Source: Tolypeutes matacus
Taxonomy: Eukaryota; Chordata; Mammalia; Cingulata; Chlamyphoridae
Direction of reading: 5' to 3'
DNA: 64,000 nucleotides
Assembly: GCA_026826555.1 (NCBI GenBank)
Contig: JAKSZT010000116.1
Coordinates: 248,001-312,000 of the forward strand
Shown here: positions 9,336-19,651 of the stretch, one piece after another
How the letters are laid out: each line of letters opens with the position of its first letter
Position numbering within the stretch: position 1 is the first letter of the stretch
The notes under the pieces: model-generated
What the model was told of the DNA's origin: nothing
Database searches by the model: none
Seen by the model: the letters and a program-made list of their open reading frames with translations, nothing else
Translations under genes and position numbers: made by a program

Positions 9336-12300
9336 TTGTTAATCTGTTTATTTTTTTGTCTTTATTTTTTCTGAAACTTTATTTGCTCATTTAATAATTG
9401 AAAATATAAACAATTAAAACTAAAAAGTAAACACACATGAATAAATATATACATTTCTCAATTAAATGTAATGGATGCATATAAATTTTTTTGTTTTGGA
9501 TCAAACAAGATGTTACACAATATATTTGGTTCATAGTAATGCATTCAAACAGTATTTGTCCTTTGGTGTCTGGTTTGCTTCACTTAACATAATGTCCACT
9601 AAGTTCATCCATGTTGCCATATGCTTTATGACTTCATTTCTTCTTACAGCTGCATAATATTCCATCCTGTGAATAGACTACAGTTTGTTTATCCATTCAT
9701 CTGTTGATGGACACCTGGGTGTTTTCCGACTTTTGGCAATGGTGAATAATGTCGCTATGAACATCAGTGTGCAGATGTCTGTTCATGTCACTGCACTCAT
9801 TTCTTCTGGGTATATACCCAGTAGTGGTATTGCAGGATCAGGTGGAAAGTCAATATTCAACTTCTTTGGGAACTTCCAAACAGTCCACCATAGTGGGTGC
9901 ATCATTATGCATTCCCATCAACAGTGAAGAAATGTTCCTTTCTCTCCACATCCTCTCCAACACTTATAGATCTCTGTCTTTTTAATAGTGGCCATTCTGA
10001 TAGGAGTAAAATAATATATCATTGTAGTTTTGATTTGCATTTCCCTAATCATGACTGATTTTGAGCATTTCTTCATGTGTTTTTTTGGCCATTTGTATTT
10101 CTTCTTGGAGAAATGTCTATTCAAGTCTTTTGCCCATTTTTTAATTGGGTCATTTGTGTTTTTATTGTTGAGTTGTAACATCTCTTCATATATCCTGGAT
10201 ATTAAACCCTTATCAGATATGTGATTTCCAAATATTTATCCCATTGAGTTGGCTGCCTTTTCACCCTTCTGACAAAGTCCTGTGAGGTAAAAAAGTGTTT
10301 AATTTTGAGGAGTTCCCATTTATCTATTTTTTCTTTTGTTGCACGTGCTTTGGGTGTAAGGTCCAAGAAACCACCACCTACTACTAGGTCTTGAAGATGT
10401 TTCCCTACATTTTCTTCTAGTACTTTTATGGTCTTGGCTTTTATATTTAGATCTTGGATCCATTTTGAGTTGATTCTTGATTAGGGGGTGAGATAGGGGT
10501 CTTCTTTAATTCTTTTGGTTATAGATATCCAGTTCTCCCAACACCATTTGTTGAAGAGACAGTTATTTCCCATTACTGTGGGTTTGGTAGATTTGTGAAA
10601 AACCAATTTACTGTATAGGTGATGGTATATTTCTGGGTTCTCAATTCTATTACTTTGATCAATGTGTCCATTGTCATGCCAGTACCATGCTCTTTTGATG
10701 ACTGTAGCTTTGTATACGTTTTGGTCAGGCAGTGAAATTCCTCCCTCATTGCTCTTCTTTTTTAGAAAGCTTTTGGCAATTTGGATGCACCTATCTTTCC
10801 AGATGAATTTGGTAATTGCCTTCTCTAATTCTGTAAAGTAAGCAGTTGGGATTTTGATTGGTATTGCATGGAATCTGTAAATCAGTTTGGGCAAGATTGA
10901 CATCTTCACAATATTTATTCTTCCAATCGGTGAACACGGAATGTCTTTCCATTTGTTTAGGTCTTTTTAAATTTCATTCAGCATTGTTTTGTAGTTTTCT
11001 GAATATAGGTCCTGTACTTCTTTGGTTAAATTAACTCCTAGGTATTTCAGTCTTTTTGTTGCTATTGAAAATGGAATTTTGCTCCTGATTTCCTCCTCAG
11101 GTTGTTCAGTACTAGTGTACAAAAACATTACCGATTTTTGCGTGTTGTTCTTGTATCCTGCCACTTTGCTGAACTCATTTATTAGTTCAAGTAGCTTTGT
11201 CGTGGATACTTCAGGATTTTCTAAGTACAGGATCATGTCATCTGCAAATAGTGAGAGTATTACTTCCTCTTTTCCTATTTGGATGACTTTAATTTTTTTG
11301 TCTTGTCTAATTGCCCTAGCTAGAACTTCTAGTACAATGTTGAATAACAATGGTGACAGTGGGCATCCTTGTCTTATTCCCAATCTTAGAGGCAATTATT
11401 TCAAACTTTCCCTACTGAGTATGATGTTGGCTGTGGATTTTTCATATATCCCTTTAATCATATTGAGGAATTTTCCTTTAATTCCTATCTTTTGAAGTAT
11501 TTTTATCCACAAAGGATGTTGGATTTTGTTGAAAGACTTTTCTGAATTTATTGAGATGTTCATGTGTTTTTCCCCTTCAATTTGTTAATGTGGTGTATTA
11601 CATTGATTGATTTTCTTATGTTGAACCAGCACTGTATACCAGGAATAAATCTCACTTGCTCGTGATGTATAAGTCTTTTGATATGCTGTTGGATTCGATT
11701 GGAAGTATTTTGTTGAGATTTTTGCATTTGTGTTCATTAGAGAGATTGGTCTCTAATTTTCTTTTCTTGTGGAATCTTTATCTGGATTTTGTATTAGGGT
11801 GATGTTGGATTCATAAACGTGTTGGGTAATTTTCCCTCCTCTTCAATTTTTTGGAAGAGTTTAAACAGGATTGGTGTTAATTCTTTTTGAAATGCTTGGT
11901 AGAAATCACCTGGGAAGCCACCTGGTCCTCGACTTTTCTTTACTGGTAGATTATTGATGACAGATTCTATCTCCTTAATTGTGATTGGTTTGTTAAGTTC
12001 TTGTATTTCTGGTAGCATCAGTGTATGTTGGTTATGTGTTTCTAGAAATTTGTCCATTTCTTCTAGGTTGTTTAGTTTGTTAGCATATAGTTTCCCATAA
12101 TATCCTCTTATGATTCTTTTTATTTCTGTGAGGTCATTTGTAATATCCCCCCTTTCATTTCTGATTGTGTTTATTTGCATCTTCTCTCTTTTTTTTCTTT
12201 GTTAGTCTTGCAAGGGATTTGTCAATTTTATTGATCTTCCAAAGAACCAGCTTTTTTTTTTTTATTTTCTCTATTGCTTTTCTGTTCTCAATTTCATTTG

Positions 12301-13020
12301 TTTCTGCTTTAATGTTTATTATTTCTTTCCTTCTGCTTTTTTGGGATTGGTTTGTTGTTCTTTTTCTAGTTTCTCTAGTTATTCATTGAAATCTTAGAGT
12401 TTAGCTCTTTCTTGTTTTTTAATATAGGCATTTTGGGCTATAAATTTCCCTCTCAAGACTGCCTTCACTGTTTCTCATAAGTTTTGATATGTTGTATTCT
12501 CATTTTCATTTGTCTCAATATATTTATTGATTTCACTTGCAATTTCTTCTTTGACCCAACGAATATTTAGGAGTGTGTTGTTTCATCTCCACACATTTGC
12601 AAATTCACTTTTTTCCTGTCTGTTATTGATTTCTAGTTTCATTCCATTATGATCTGAGAAGGTGTTTTGTATAACTTCAATTTTTTTATATTTATTGAGA
12701 GCTTAATTTTGACCTCATCTTTGGTCTATCCAGTAGAAAGACCCATGGGCACTTGAGAAGAATGTATAACCCTCTGAGTTTGGATGCAGTGTTCTGTATA
12801 TGTCTGTTAGGTCTAACTTGTTTATCAAATTGTTCAAGTTCTCTTTTTCCTTGTTGATCTTTTGTCTAGTTGTTCTATCTAATGATGTGAGAAGGGTGTT
12901 GAAGTTCCAACGATTGTTGTAGAAATGTCTATTTCTCCCTTCAGTTTTGCTAAGGTTTGGCTCATATATTTTGGGGCACCCTGGTTAGATGTGTAGATAT
13001 TTATGCCTGTTGTATCTTCC
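9336..13020 (-). mobile_element. L1 retrotransposon, 5'-truncated, antisense
   Basis: A minus-strand LINE-1 of about 3.7 kb. The left end is a T-rich former tail and a short 3' UTR (9336-9540). ORF2 fills the rest. The right end breaks off inside ORF2, where ERV-B begins. Its L1 3' UTR is far shorter than that of the plus-strand L1 at 31498-37822, so the two may belong to different subfamilies. Confidence 0.85.
9540..13020 (-). pseudogene. ORF2: L1 ORF2 pseudogene
   Basis: Encodes the L1 endonuclease/reverse transcriptase; only the part from after the endonuclease onward is present. Recognisable segments on the minus strand are 11794-12180 (before and into the RT fingers, with KKSRGPGGFPGDFYQAF), 10967-11395 (RT palm with [19 protein letters not shown] and the catalytic FADDMILY), and 10481-10909 plus 9540-10180 (C-terminal domain, with [10 protein letters not shown] and a Cys-rich segment). 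Frames are interrupted by stops and indels at several points, so it is inactive. The palm catalytic Asp pair is intact. Confidence 0.9.
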
Positions 13021-13572
13021 TGAAGTGCAGTATCTACAAACCGCAGGCCTTGCTGTGGCCTTGCCTGTGCAACTCAACCCCCTCCCCCGTTCCCCTTTTT
13101 CCCTCTCTCCTTCTTCCTTGTTCCTTCTCACCAATCAGAGCTCTCGCCCCAGTTATTGCCTTATTTGGACAACCTTGCTTCGCCCCTTGCCGCCCCCAAT
13201 TCTGCCCCTTTCCCTAACAACCCCTGACCCTAACCACTGCCCAATAATAAGCTTCCACCATCGGCTGAGGGACTGCCCCCAACCTGAAGAGTATATATGC
13301 ACTGTACTTCCTCAATAAAGCTCTCTCTCTCTCTCTTTGCTTCTTCCCCCGCACTCAAAGGTCTCGAGTCTTTCTTTCACGCGCGGTCCTTACCAGATAC
13401 CCCCCACACCTGAGCCGTGGAGACCAGGGAGCCCGCAACCCGACGCCGCTCCCTGAGAACCTCCTCACCCTCGCCGTTCCCGGAGTGCGCACCGGACGGC
13501 CCATAACTAGCCAGTGTCGCCCCCCGGGCTGCAGCAGGGCTGATCACCCTCAGGCCCGGGAACAAAGTGGCA
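13021..13572 (+). repeat. ERV-B 5' LTR
   Basis: Runs from a TG at 13021 or 13026 (the boundary with L1 is uncertain by a few bases) to a CA just before the primer site. It contains a TATA box (GTATATATGC, 13291-13300), an AATAAA at 13314-13319 about 20 bases on, then a CT microsatellite (13320-13337). This U3/R/U5 order is expected of an LTR. The polypyrimidine and CT-rich content is notable. Confidence 0.75.
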
Positions 13573-13574
13573 AT

Positions 13575-13592
13575 TGGCGCCCAACGTGGGGC
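13575..13592 (+). other. Primer-binding site, tRNA-Lys type (ERV-B)
   Basis: TGGCGCCCAACGTGGGGC, the class II lysine-tRNA form, two bases after the LTR end. Confidence 0.85.
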
Positions 13593-13878
13593 ACTGCCGG
13601 CAGGATAGGATCACGCGCGGTCTTCCGGATCTGGTAAGCAAACAGAGGTCCCTTGTAAATTTCCCCCTTTTTCGGCCGCGACTGTTTCCTTTCTCCTGCT
13701 GCAAGAGAACATATGTACATTGTTATTTTCCTTTTGCTTCCTATCATTCTTCTCTTCACCTTTCGTATCTTGCTCCACTGCTTCCCTAGCGCCTCTGAGA
13801 CCCCGTTCCTGCCAACAATCTTCTCTCTCCTGCTGCTCATTCTCCTCCTTGTCCTTGTTTCCTTCTTAGCCTCCGGAC

Positions 13879-14605
13879 ATGGGGGCCTCCTTTTCCAAGC
13901 ACCAGGCGCCACAGGTTCGAGCTCTGGCGGGCCTTCTAGGGTGTCACAACTGTAAAGCTTCTTCCAAACAGCTCCAAGTTTACTGGAATCTTCTTCTCCC
14001 TTTCAATCCCTGGCTCCCCACCGCCAATCTTTTGGACCCTGATACCTATCGCCTACTTATCGATCGGGTGACCTCCGCCATAGAGCATGAGAACAAACGC
14101 TTTCCTCCTGGCCTTATCCCTACACTCATAACCATCCGCTCCTGCTTGCTCGGCGCCGCTCCGCCTGTATCCCCGCCCTCTGAGTCAACTGCGGAGCCCG
14201 GCTCCGATAGCTCAGAAGACGCCTCTCGCTGTTAACAACCTCCTGAAAGACCCCCCCAGGTCTCACAACGAGAGTCCGCCTGCCTGCCTGCCACCTAAAG
14301 TCCTTAACGCGGATCCTTTCAGCGTACAAGATGGCGCACTTCCCCTTTCTTCCCCACCCGAAAAGTGTAACTTACAAGATGGCAGACTTCCCCCTTCTTC
14401 TTCCTCAGAAAAGCGGAACCTCTCTGATGTCTTGCCCCCACCCTCAACGTCACATCCTCTCTACCCCCCCTAGCCCCGTCACCACACCACTTCCTGCCAA
14501 ACCTCCTGACCCTCCTGCTCCCCCAATCGCTCTGTCGCAACCCCCCCGCCCCTTTCTCTCCCCAGCGGCCTTGGCACCTCTGCCCCGGCCACTCCCTATT
14601 CGCAA
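13879..14605 (+). pseudogene. gag: ERV-B gag, matrix domain and proline-rich segment
   Basis: The start (ATG at 13879) gives MGASFSK, a typical N-myristoylation signal, 287 bases after the primer site. An open frame of 118 codons (13879-14235) covers a complete-looking matrix domain, with a YWNLLLPFNPWL segment and a helical C-terminal half, and ends at a TAA. Beyond that, 14331-14605 in another frame is very proline-rich, as expected between matrix and capsid. Capsid and everything downstream are lost. The C-rich codon use contrasts with ERV-A. The matrix frame itself has no visible damage, but the gene is truncated. Confidence 0.7.
14330..14425 (+). repeat. ~48-bp tandem duplication with AAGATGGC motif in ERV-B gag
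   Basis: ACAAGATGGCGCACTTCCCC near 14329 and ACAAGATGGCAGACTTCCCC near 14377 begin two adjacent related segments, each followed by CTT-rich sequence and (C)GAAAAG. The core AAGATGGCG resembles a YY1 binding site. Confidence 0.6.
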
Positions 14606-14950
14606 TATAAAATTCTCAAAAGCAGTGAATTCAGAGATATATATTTCTATTGACGTGTTGTAACTTGTATTGTGTTTGTCTGGTTGTTCAGTATCAGTGT
14701 ATATTTTGATACCTCCGGATAGTAATATTAATCTAATAAATAAAAATTATTATAAGAGCTCTATTCAAATGGCCAAAAATTAAATAAGCGCTTATATTAA
14801 TAAATAAATATGGATATTAGTTTAAAATAATAAAAATAGTTATACTCAAATTAAACCATTATTCTAACAAGTTTGTTTAATGTTAATGGTAATTGCATGT
14901 TGTCAGAAGTTTGCTTAAAAACAGTTTCTAAAATCATTGTGGTAACTTAA
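14606..14950 (+). other. Unassigned AT-rich interval
   Basis: Between the broken end of ERV-B and the point where ERV-A spacer homology begins. I see no coding frame, no repeat family I recognise and no match to the corresponding part of the spacer in the inverted ERV-A copy (43060-43440). Confidence 0.5.
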
Positions 14951-15875
14951 GTAAAGAAGGTATATAAAATGTGCTTTTATTATTAAAAGAAAGTAATTTT
15001 ATCATAAGATAAAATGACTAAGTTATTAAAACAGGGTTGGAGTTTTGTTCTTTCTCGAGGTTTCTCAAGTCATTGGTCTGTTTTGGTGGAAGTTTACACA
15101 GAATTCTTCTCCTGGGTAATCAGTGTGCAGGAGGGAGGGTGTTTTATCAAAGTAGCTTCTTGTGCTTTGGCCTTGATGTGTCCTTGGAGAGACAGGTTTT
15201 GTTGCTTTTCAGGGAACATGATGTTCAAACCAGCTTTCTCAAAAAACGCTTTTTGTTTCAAACTGTTACAAATGGTTTGGTTTGTTCCCTGGAAGGGGGT
15301 AGAATACTGAGAGTGGTTAAGTTCATGTGATAAAAGTTGAATGAAATATTTAAAAGTGTTGTACAATTAAAAGAAGTTTTCTAATTTTATGACAATTAAA
15401 GTTGTATAAATAAAAAGTTCATATAAATGCTTTAAAGGTGTATAAAAGTGCTGAAAATTTAATAATGTTTCAGTGTAATATTAAACAAAAGTATACTGTT
15501 ATTAATCATAATTTTAATTATTTTAAAATATAATATGTTATAAAACTACCTCTCTGCCTAAAAATCAAAAGGCAGGTGCTTTAACTTAAGTTTGTCTGAT
15601 TTACTCCACCTCTACTATATATAATAATAATAATAATAAATGGAAACTAAAATAGTAAGCGCATCAAAGATGTTTTGTTACAAATTTTAAAATAAATAAA
15701 TAAATAAATAAATAAAGTGCATTTCAACTGGTGTTGTATTCCTCCCTGGAGGAGCTGGCCACTCTCCCAGGGACTGATGCATAAACCTTGAAATGTACTG
15801 CCCAAGGAGTGTTGTGTTCCTTCCTGGGGAGGCTGGCCCCTTCCTCAGGAATTAGCAAAATACTCAGTAATTGGC
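14951..15875 (+). repeat. ERV-A AT-rich spacer (copy 3)
   Basis: Aligns with 3690-4916 and with the reverse complement of 41376-43060. It contains the paired GTTGTATTCCTCCCTGG and GTTGTGTTCCTTCCTGG motifs (15733 and 15810), an ATA run (15617-15636) and an AAAT run (15693-15716). Homology to the other two copies stops at 15875, where pol sequence begins. Confidence 0.75.
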
Positions 15876-15879
15876 ATAT

Positions 15880-17256
15880 TATTATTATTGACTTAAAAGA
15901 TTGTTTTTTACTATTCCTCTTAATCCAAATGATAAAGAAAAATTTGCGTTTACTATTCCTTCTATTAATCATTCAGCTCCTACTGAATGATATCAGTTCA
16001 AAGTTTTACCTTAGAGAATGATAACCAGTCCTACCTACATTATGTCAATCCTTTATTCACATTCCATTACAAATTTTACAAAAACAATTTCTTAAGGTTA
16101 TGATTATTCATTATATGGATGATATTCTTTTTGCCGCTGAGCAATCTTAAGAGCTGAAACAATCATTTCAGCTGGCTAAAGAAATTCTTCCTCAACATGG
16201 GTTGCAAATAGCAGAAGAAAAAATTCAAAAACAGGTTCCTTTTCAATATTTAGGTCATACTATTAATAGAAATATTATAACTCCACAAAAGGTCCAGTTT
16301 CGAACTGATAATTTATGTACTTTAAATAATTTTCAATAATTACTGAGTAATATTAATTGGGCATGGCCTACTTTAAGAATTCCAACTTATGCTTTACCCT
16401 AACAAAAAACCCTGACTTAAATAGTCCTCGCATTTTAAGCCCAGAAGCAAAAGAGGAGTTAAATGGCTGGAAAAAAGAGTGCAAAATAGCCAACTAACAG
16501 GAATAACTATAAATCTTCCAATTTCTCTTTTAATATTTCCATCTTGCCATTCCCCTACTGGGATACTTTGACAAGAGGATGGCATAATAGAATGGATATT
16601 CCTACCTAACAAAGATACAAAAAAACTTCTGATTATCATAAACTTACACATGCTAATGCTTCTGGCTTACGTCATAAATATCCCCACTTAACAGTAAAAG
16701 AAAGTAAGAGGATTGGTAGACAATGTACTACTTGTGGGCCCATAAATGCCCCCACTTTTTCTCCAGGAACTAATCCCCATGGAGAACATCCTAATGAAAC
16801 TTGGCAAATGGATGTCACACATGTGCCTTCTTTTGGCCGCCTTCAGGATGTGCATGTGACGGTGGATACATATTTTAATTTTATTTGGGCAACTGCTCAA
16901 GCTGGTGAAAAGGCCTTACATGTACGTTCTCATTTATTACATTGTTTTGCTGTAATGGGCCTGCCAGCACAGCTAAAAACTGATAATGGGCCTGCCTATC
17001 TTAGTCAATCTTTAAAAAAATTTTGCAGTGACTGGAATATTCAACATGTTACAGGAATTTCATATAACCCCGAAGGACAAGCAATAGTAGAAAAAAAAAG
17101 TAATCACTTATTAAAATTAATGTTGTAAAAACAAAAAGGGGGAGATGGAAGAGAGTCTGCTAGGAACAGACTGTCTAGAGAATTGCTTACCTTAAATTTT
17201 CTTAATAAACAACAAATTTCTAATATCACAGCATCAGAAAAACATTAGGATGTTAA
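15880..17256 (+). pseudogene. pol: ERV-A pol pseudogene: partial RT and integrase
   Basis: Remnant of the retroviral polymerase gene. It begins within the RT palm (DLKDCFF-like segment near 15890). The catalytic YMDD lies at 16112-16123, followed by a connection-like segment in a frame with stops to about 16400. RNase H is mostly deleted. Integrase follows: an HHCC zinc domain (HKLTH near 16637, CTTC at 16724-16735), then a core open from 16808 to 17128. The core has Asp (codon 2), Asp (codon 59, TDNGPAY) and Glu (codon 95), with exactly 35 residues between the last two, so the DDE triad is intact. A short C-terminus runs to about 17256. This is the only ERV-A copy in the window that keeps RT or integrase. 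Confidence 0.85.
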
Positions 17257-17289
17257 TCTTAATTTCATCTAAGGAAGTGTATACTGCTC

Positions 17290-19185
17290 TACTGCTTTTG
17301 GTAACTGCCTTAAGTTTTGTTACAAGTTGGAGTGAACTGCCTTATTGCTGACTAGGAAGATTTGAGCACGTGTGGGCAATTTGTTCTTATTGTTTTTCTG
17401 ATGGCATTGAGCAAGGCCCTCTTGGGTGTTTCCTAACTTATTAATGAGACTACCATTTTTAAAATATTTAAAATGATATTCCTTGACCCAGTGTAACCCT
17501 TATGGCATTCGGACACTCACAAGTTGGTATTGATTTATTATTGCTGCTAATTTGAGCTCTTACACTAATTTTGGCTTGGTGATCTTTTTTCATATGACCT
17601 AGTTTCTCACATTTACATCAATTTAAATTATTTACAACAGGACTATGTCCCTTTAGTGCAGTGGCAAGAAGGTCCATGTTATACGTAATAGGGCCAATGT
17701 TTTGGCATGTTTTTATACAATCTGGTAAAGTATTTCCATTTGCTTTTATCAGACATAAAGCCTTTTTACACTCACCTTTAACATTATTAAAAGCCAACAT
17801 TAGAATAAACATTTCTTCATGATCAGATTGAGTTAATATCTTTTTGACTACATCTGCCAGCCTTGCTACAAATTCAGCATAGGTTTCAGTATTTCATTGC
17901 ACAATTTTTGAAAATGAAGGTAGAGCCTGTCCAGGTGTCTAGATTCATCACCAGGCATCTTTTTTTTTAAAAAAAAAGATTTTATTTATTTATTCATTTA
18001 TCACCCCCTTGCTGCTTGTGCTCGCTAGGTCAGCTAACCACGCCGTGCAGGCGGGCTTGCCTTCACCAGGAGGCCCCGGGGACCGAACCCGGGGCCTCCC
18101 ATATGGTAAACAGGAGCCCTACTGATTGAGCCACAGCCGCTTCCCCTGTCACCAGGCATCTTAACAGCACAATTGCACTTGTAAAATAGCAATAATGTCA
18201 TATTGAGCTTGGTGCAGAATTTCAGTTCATTGACCTGCTCCTAATATTTGTTCAGCAGTAATAGGCACTGGTGGATTTTGCTGTTGATTTCATCATGCTA
18301 CAATGTTAGCTTCATCAGCCCACCAAGTTTTAAATTGTAAAAATTCTGCTGAATTAAGAACAGCTTGAGCTAACCAATCCTAATCCAGTGTATTAATCTG
18401 TTTGCTTGTGCCATTTCTTGCACCAATTCTGAGTATAAGAGGAATCTACACCATGAGTGCATGCTTTTAAAATTTTTTTCATAGTTTTAAAAGTAATAGG
18501 GGTATTCTCATATTGTCCACCCCTTGGAGATTGTTAGCATCGACTGGAATTTGAGTTACTGTTACTTGAAAAGTAAAAAAAAAAAATGATATATCCTCTG
18601 AATTTACTTCTCTACTTCCCTGTGCTATACTTTTCATAATTGAAAAGGATGGTGATGGCACAAAAACAGAAACTTCTTGAGGGTCATCAAATATTGTAAA
18701 GAATGTATTAGTAGATACCTTAGGAGGCGCAGACGCTGGTTTAAAAGACAATAAATAATCTTTTGGAGTGGACAGCTTACCGACGACTGGAAAAGTTCCA
18801 TAACCTCTCTTTTTCTTTTTTTTTTATTAGACATGAATTTATCTGTTTTTGCCTATTCATTAACTTTTTCAGATATCTTTTCATTAAAATCATCATTAGA
18901 ATATTCTGCTGCAGTGTTAGCAATAGCAGTATCCATTTTAATATCTTCATTTTCATCTGACTGTAATTGTTCAAGAGAAACAGAAATAAGACTATACAAA
19001 GACTATACATAACAATGTTTCTGTACAAGAGAAAAGAATTCTTGTAACTCTAGGGTTGTCACAGAAACCCCTGTATTCTTTATCAGAGTTTTCAAAACTT
19101 GGGAATATTCCTCTAACCAAGTCAACTGATTACCCACTACCCTTATGATCAAGATTATTTGACTTACCAACAGAATGCAAGGACC
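17290..19185 (-). pseudogene. gag: ERV-A gag pseudogene (copy 4)
   Basis: On the minus strand, matrix (19260-18777), capsid (about 18751-17700) and nucleocapsid regions are recognisable by their similarity to 1359-3050. The matrix start codon is lost: the codon before GGTAATCAG is GTG rather than ATG (VVGNQ for the expected MGNQ-type start). A SINE splits the capsid region at 17963-18148. Several frames are needed, so the gene is dead. Confidence 0.8.
17963..18148 (-). mobile_element. tRNA-derived SINE (DAS-like), antisense
   Basis: Reading the minus strand: a tRNA-like head with an A-box region (TGGCTCAATCAGTAGGG, about 18119-18135) and B box (GGGTTCGGTCCC, about 18079-18091), then a body and an A/T-rich tail (ATAAATAAATAAAATC) ending in poly-A. 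A perfect 14-base target duplication, TCACCAGGCATCTT, flanks it (17948-17961 and 18149-18162). The start GGGGAAGCGGCTGTGGCTCA resembles xenarthran DAS SINEs (recognition, not a search). This is the clearest clade clue in the window. Confidence 0.9.
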
Positions 19186-19241
19186 ATCTGACCCAGCAGT
19201 CCTTATTTCCACAGCACTTATCCAGAGAAAAGACGAGTCAT

Positions 19242-19259
19242 GCCCCACATTGGGTGCCA
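19242..19259 (-). other. Primer-binding site, tRNA-Lys type (ERV-A copy 4)
   Basis: Reverse complement reads TGGCACCCAATGTGGGGC, next to the LTR end. Confidence 0.75.
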
Positions 19260-19261
19260 TC

Positions 19262-19651
19262 TGTTGTTATTCACTGTGGAGGTAGATGGTTCTTGGAATG
19301 AGCCAAAGAAAGTTTGGGACCAAGGGACCTCACTCCATGTGGAATGCAGGCAAGTTTATTTATGTTGAAGCTGCTTTTTATACTGCAAAGCTGATAACAA
19401 ATTAGGGCATCATTCACTACTTTCTCAGCTTGGTACTTGAAAGCACTGCCTGTTTCTGTATTCCCATACGATCTTTCTTGGGAATTCAGACATTAATATT
19501 TCAGTGGTATGTTCATTCCACTCTGCCTCCTCCCACTGATATCTGCAGTTTGCAGTATCCTTGAAGACATTTACTAATGTTTCTCTGCCAACAAGCATGA
19601 TTTTTAAATGCTTAACCCTTTATGCTCTGGCTCTCAGCATCTTTTCCAGCA
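19262..19651 (-). repeat. ERV-A 5' LTR (copy 4)
   Basis: 390 bases, homologous to 7347-7736 in reverse. On the minus strand it starts TGCTGGAAAAGATGC and ends AATAACAACA. The TATA element (TATAAAAAGC) is near 19373-19382 in reverse. Confidence 0.9.

Larger units (their letters stand above)
13021..14605 (+). mobile_element. ERV-B: class II element, LTR and partial gag
   Basis: A GC-rich retroviral 5' end unlike the AT-rich ERV-A: one LTR, primer site, leader and the first part of gag. It then breaks off into AT-rich DNA. No 3' LTR, pol or env of this element is visible in the window. The base composition differs sharply from both neighbours (L1 on the left, ERV-A spacer on the right). Confidence 0.75.
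17280..19651 (-). mobile_element. ERV-A copy 4: 5' LTR and gag, antisense
   Basis: A minus-strand ERV-A 5' half. Reading leftward it holds the LTR (19651-19262), primer site, gag and a stop of homology at about 17285, where it meets the plus-strand pol remnant head to head. Its right flank (AGAGAATTTG) continues into the zinc-finger block and matches the X-to-zinc-finger junction of the uninserted copy near 25668. Confidence 0.8.

Noticed and set aside
13377..14540. Arg- and Pro-rich minus-strand frames opposite ERV-B
   Set aside because: GC-rich DNA gives long frames by chance. The plus strand has LTR, primer site and matrix in the expected order, which explains the region.
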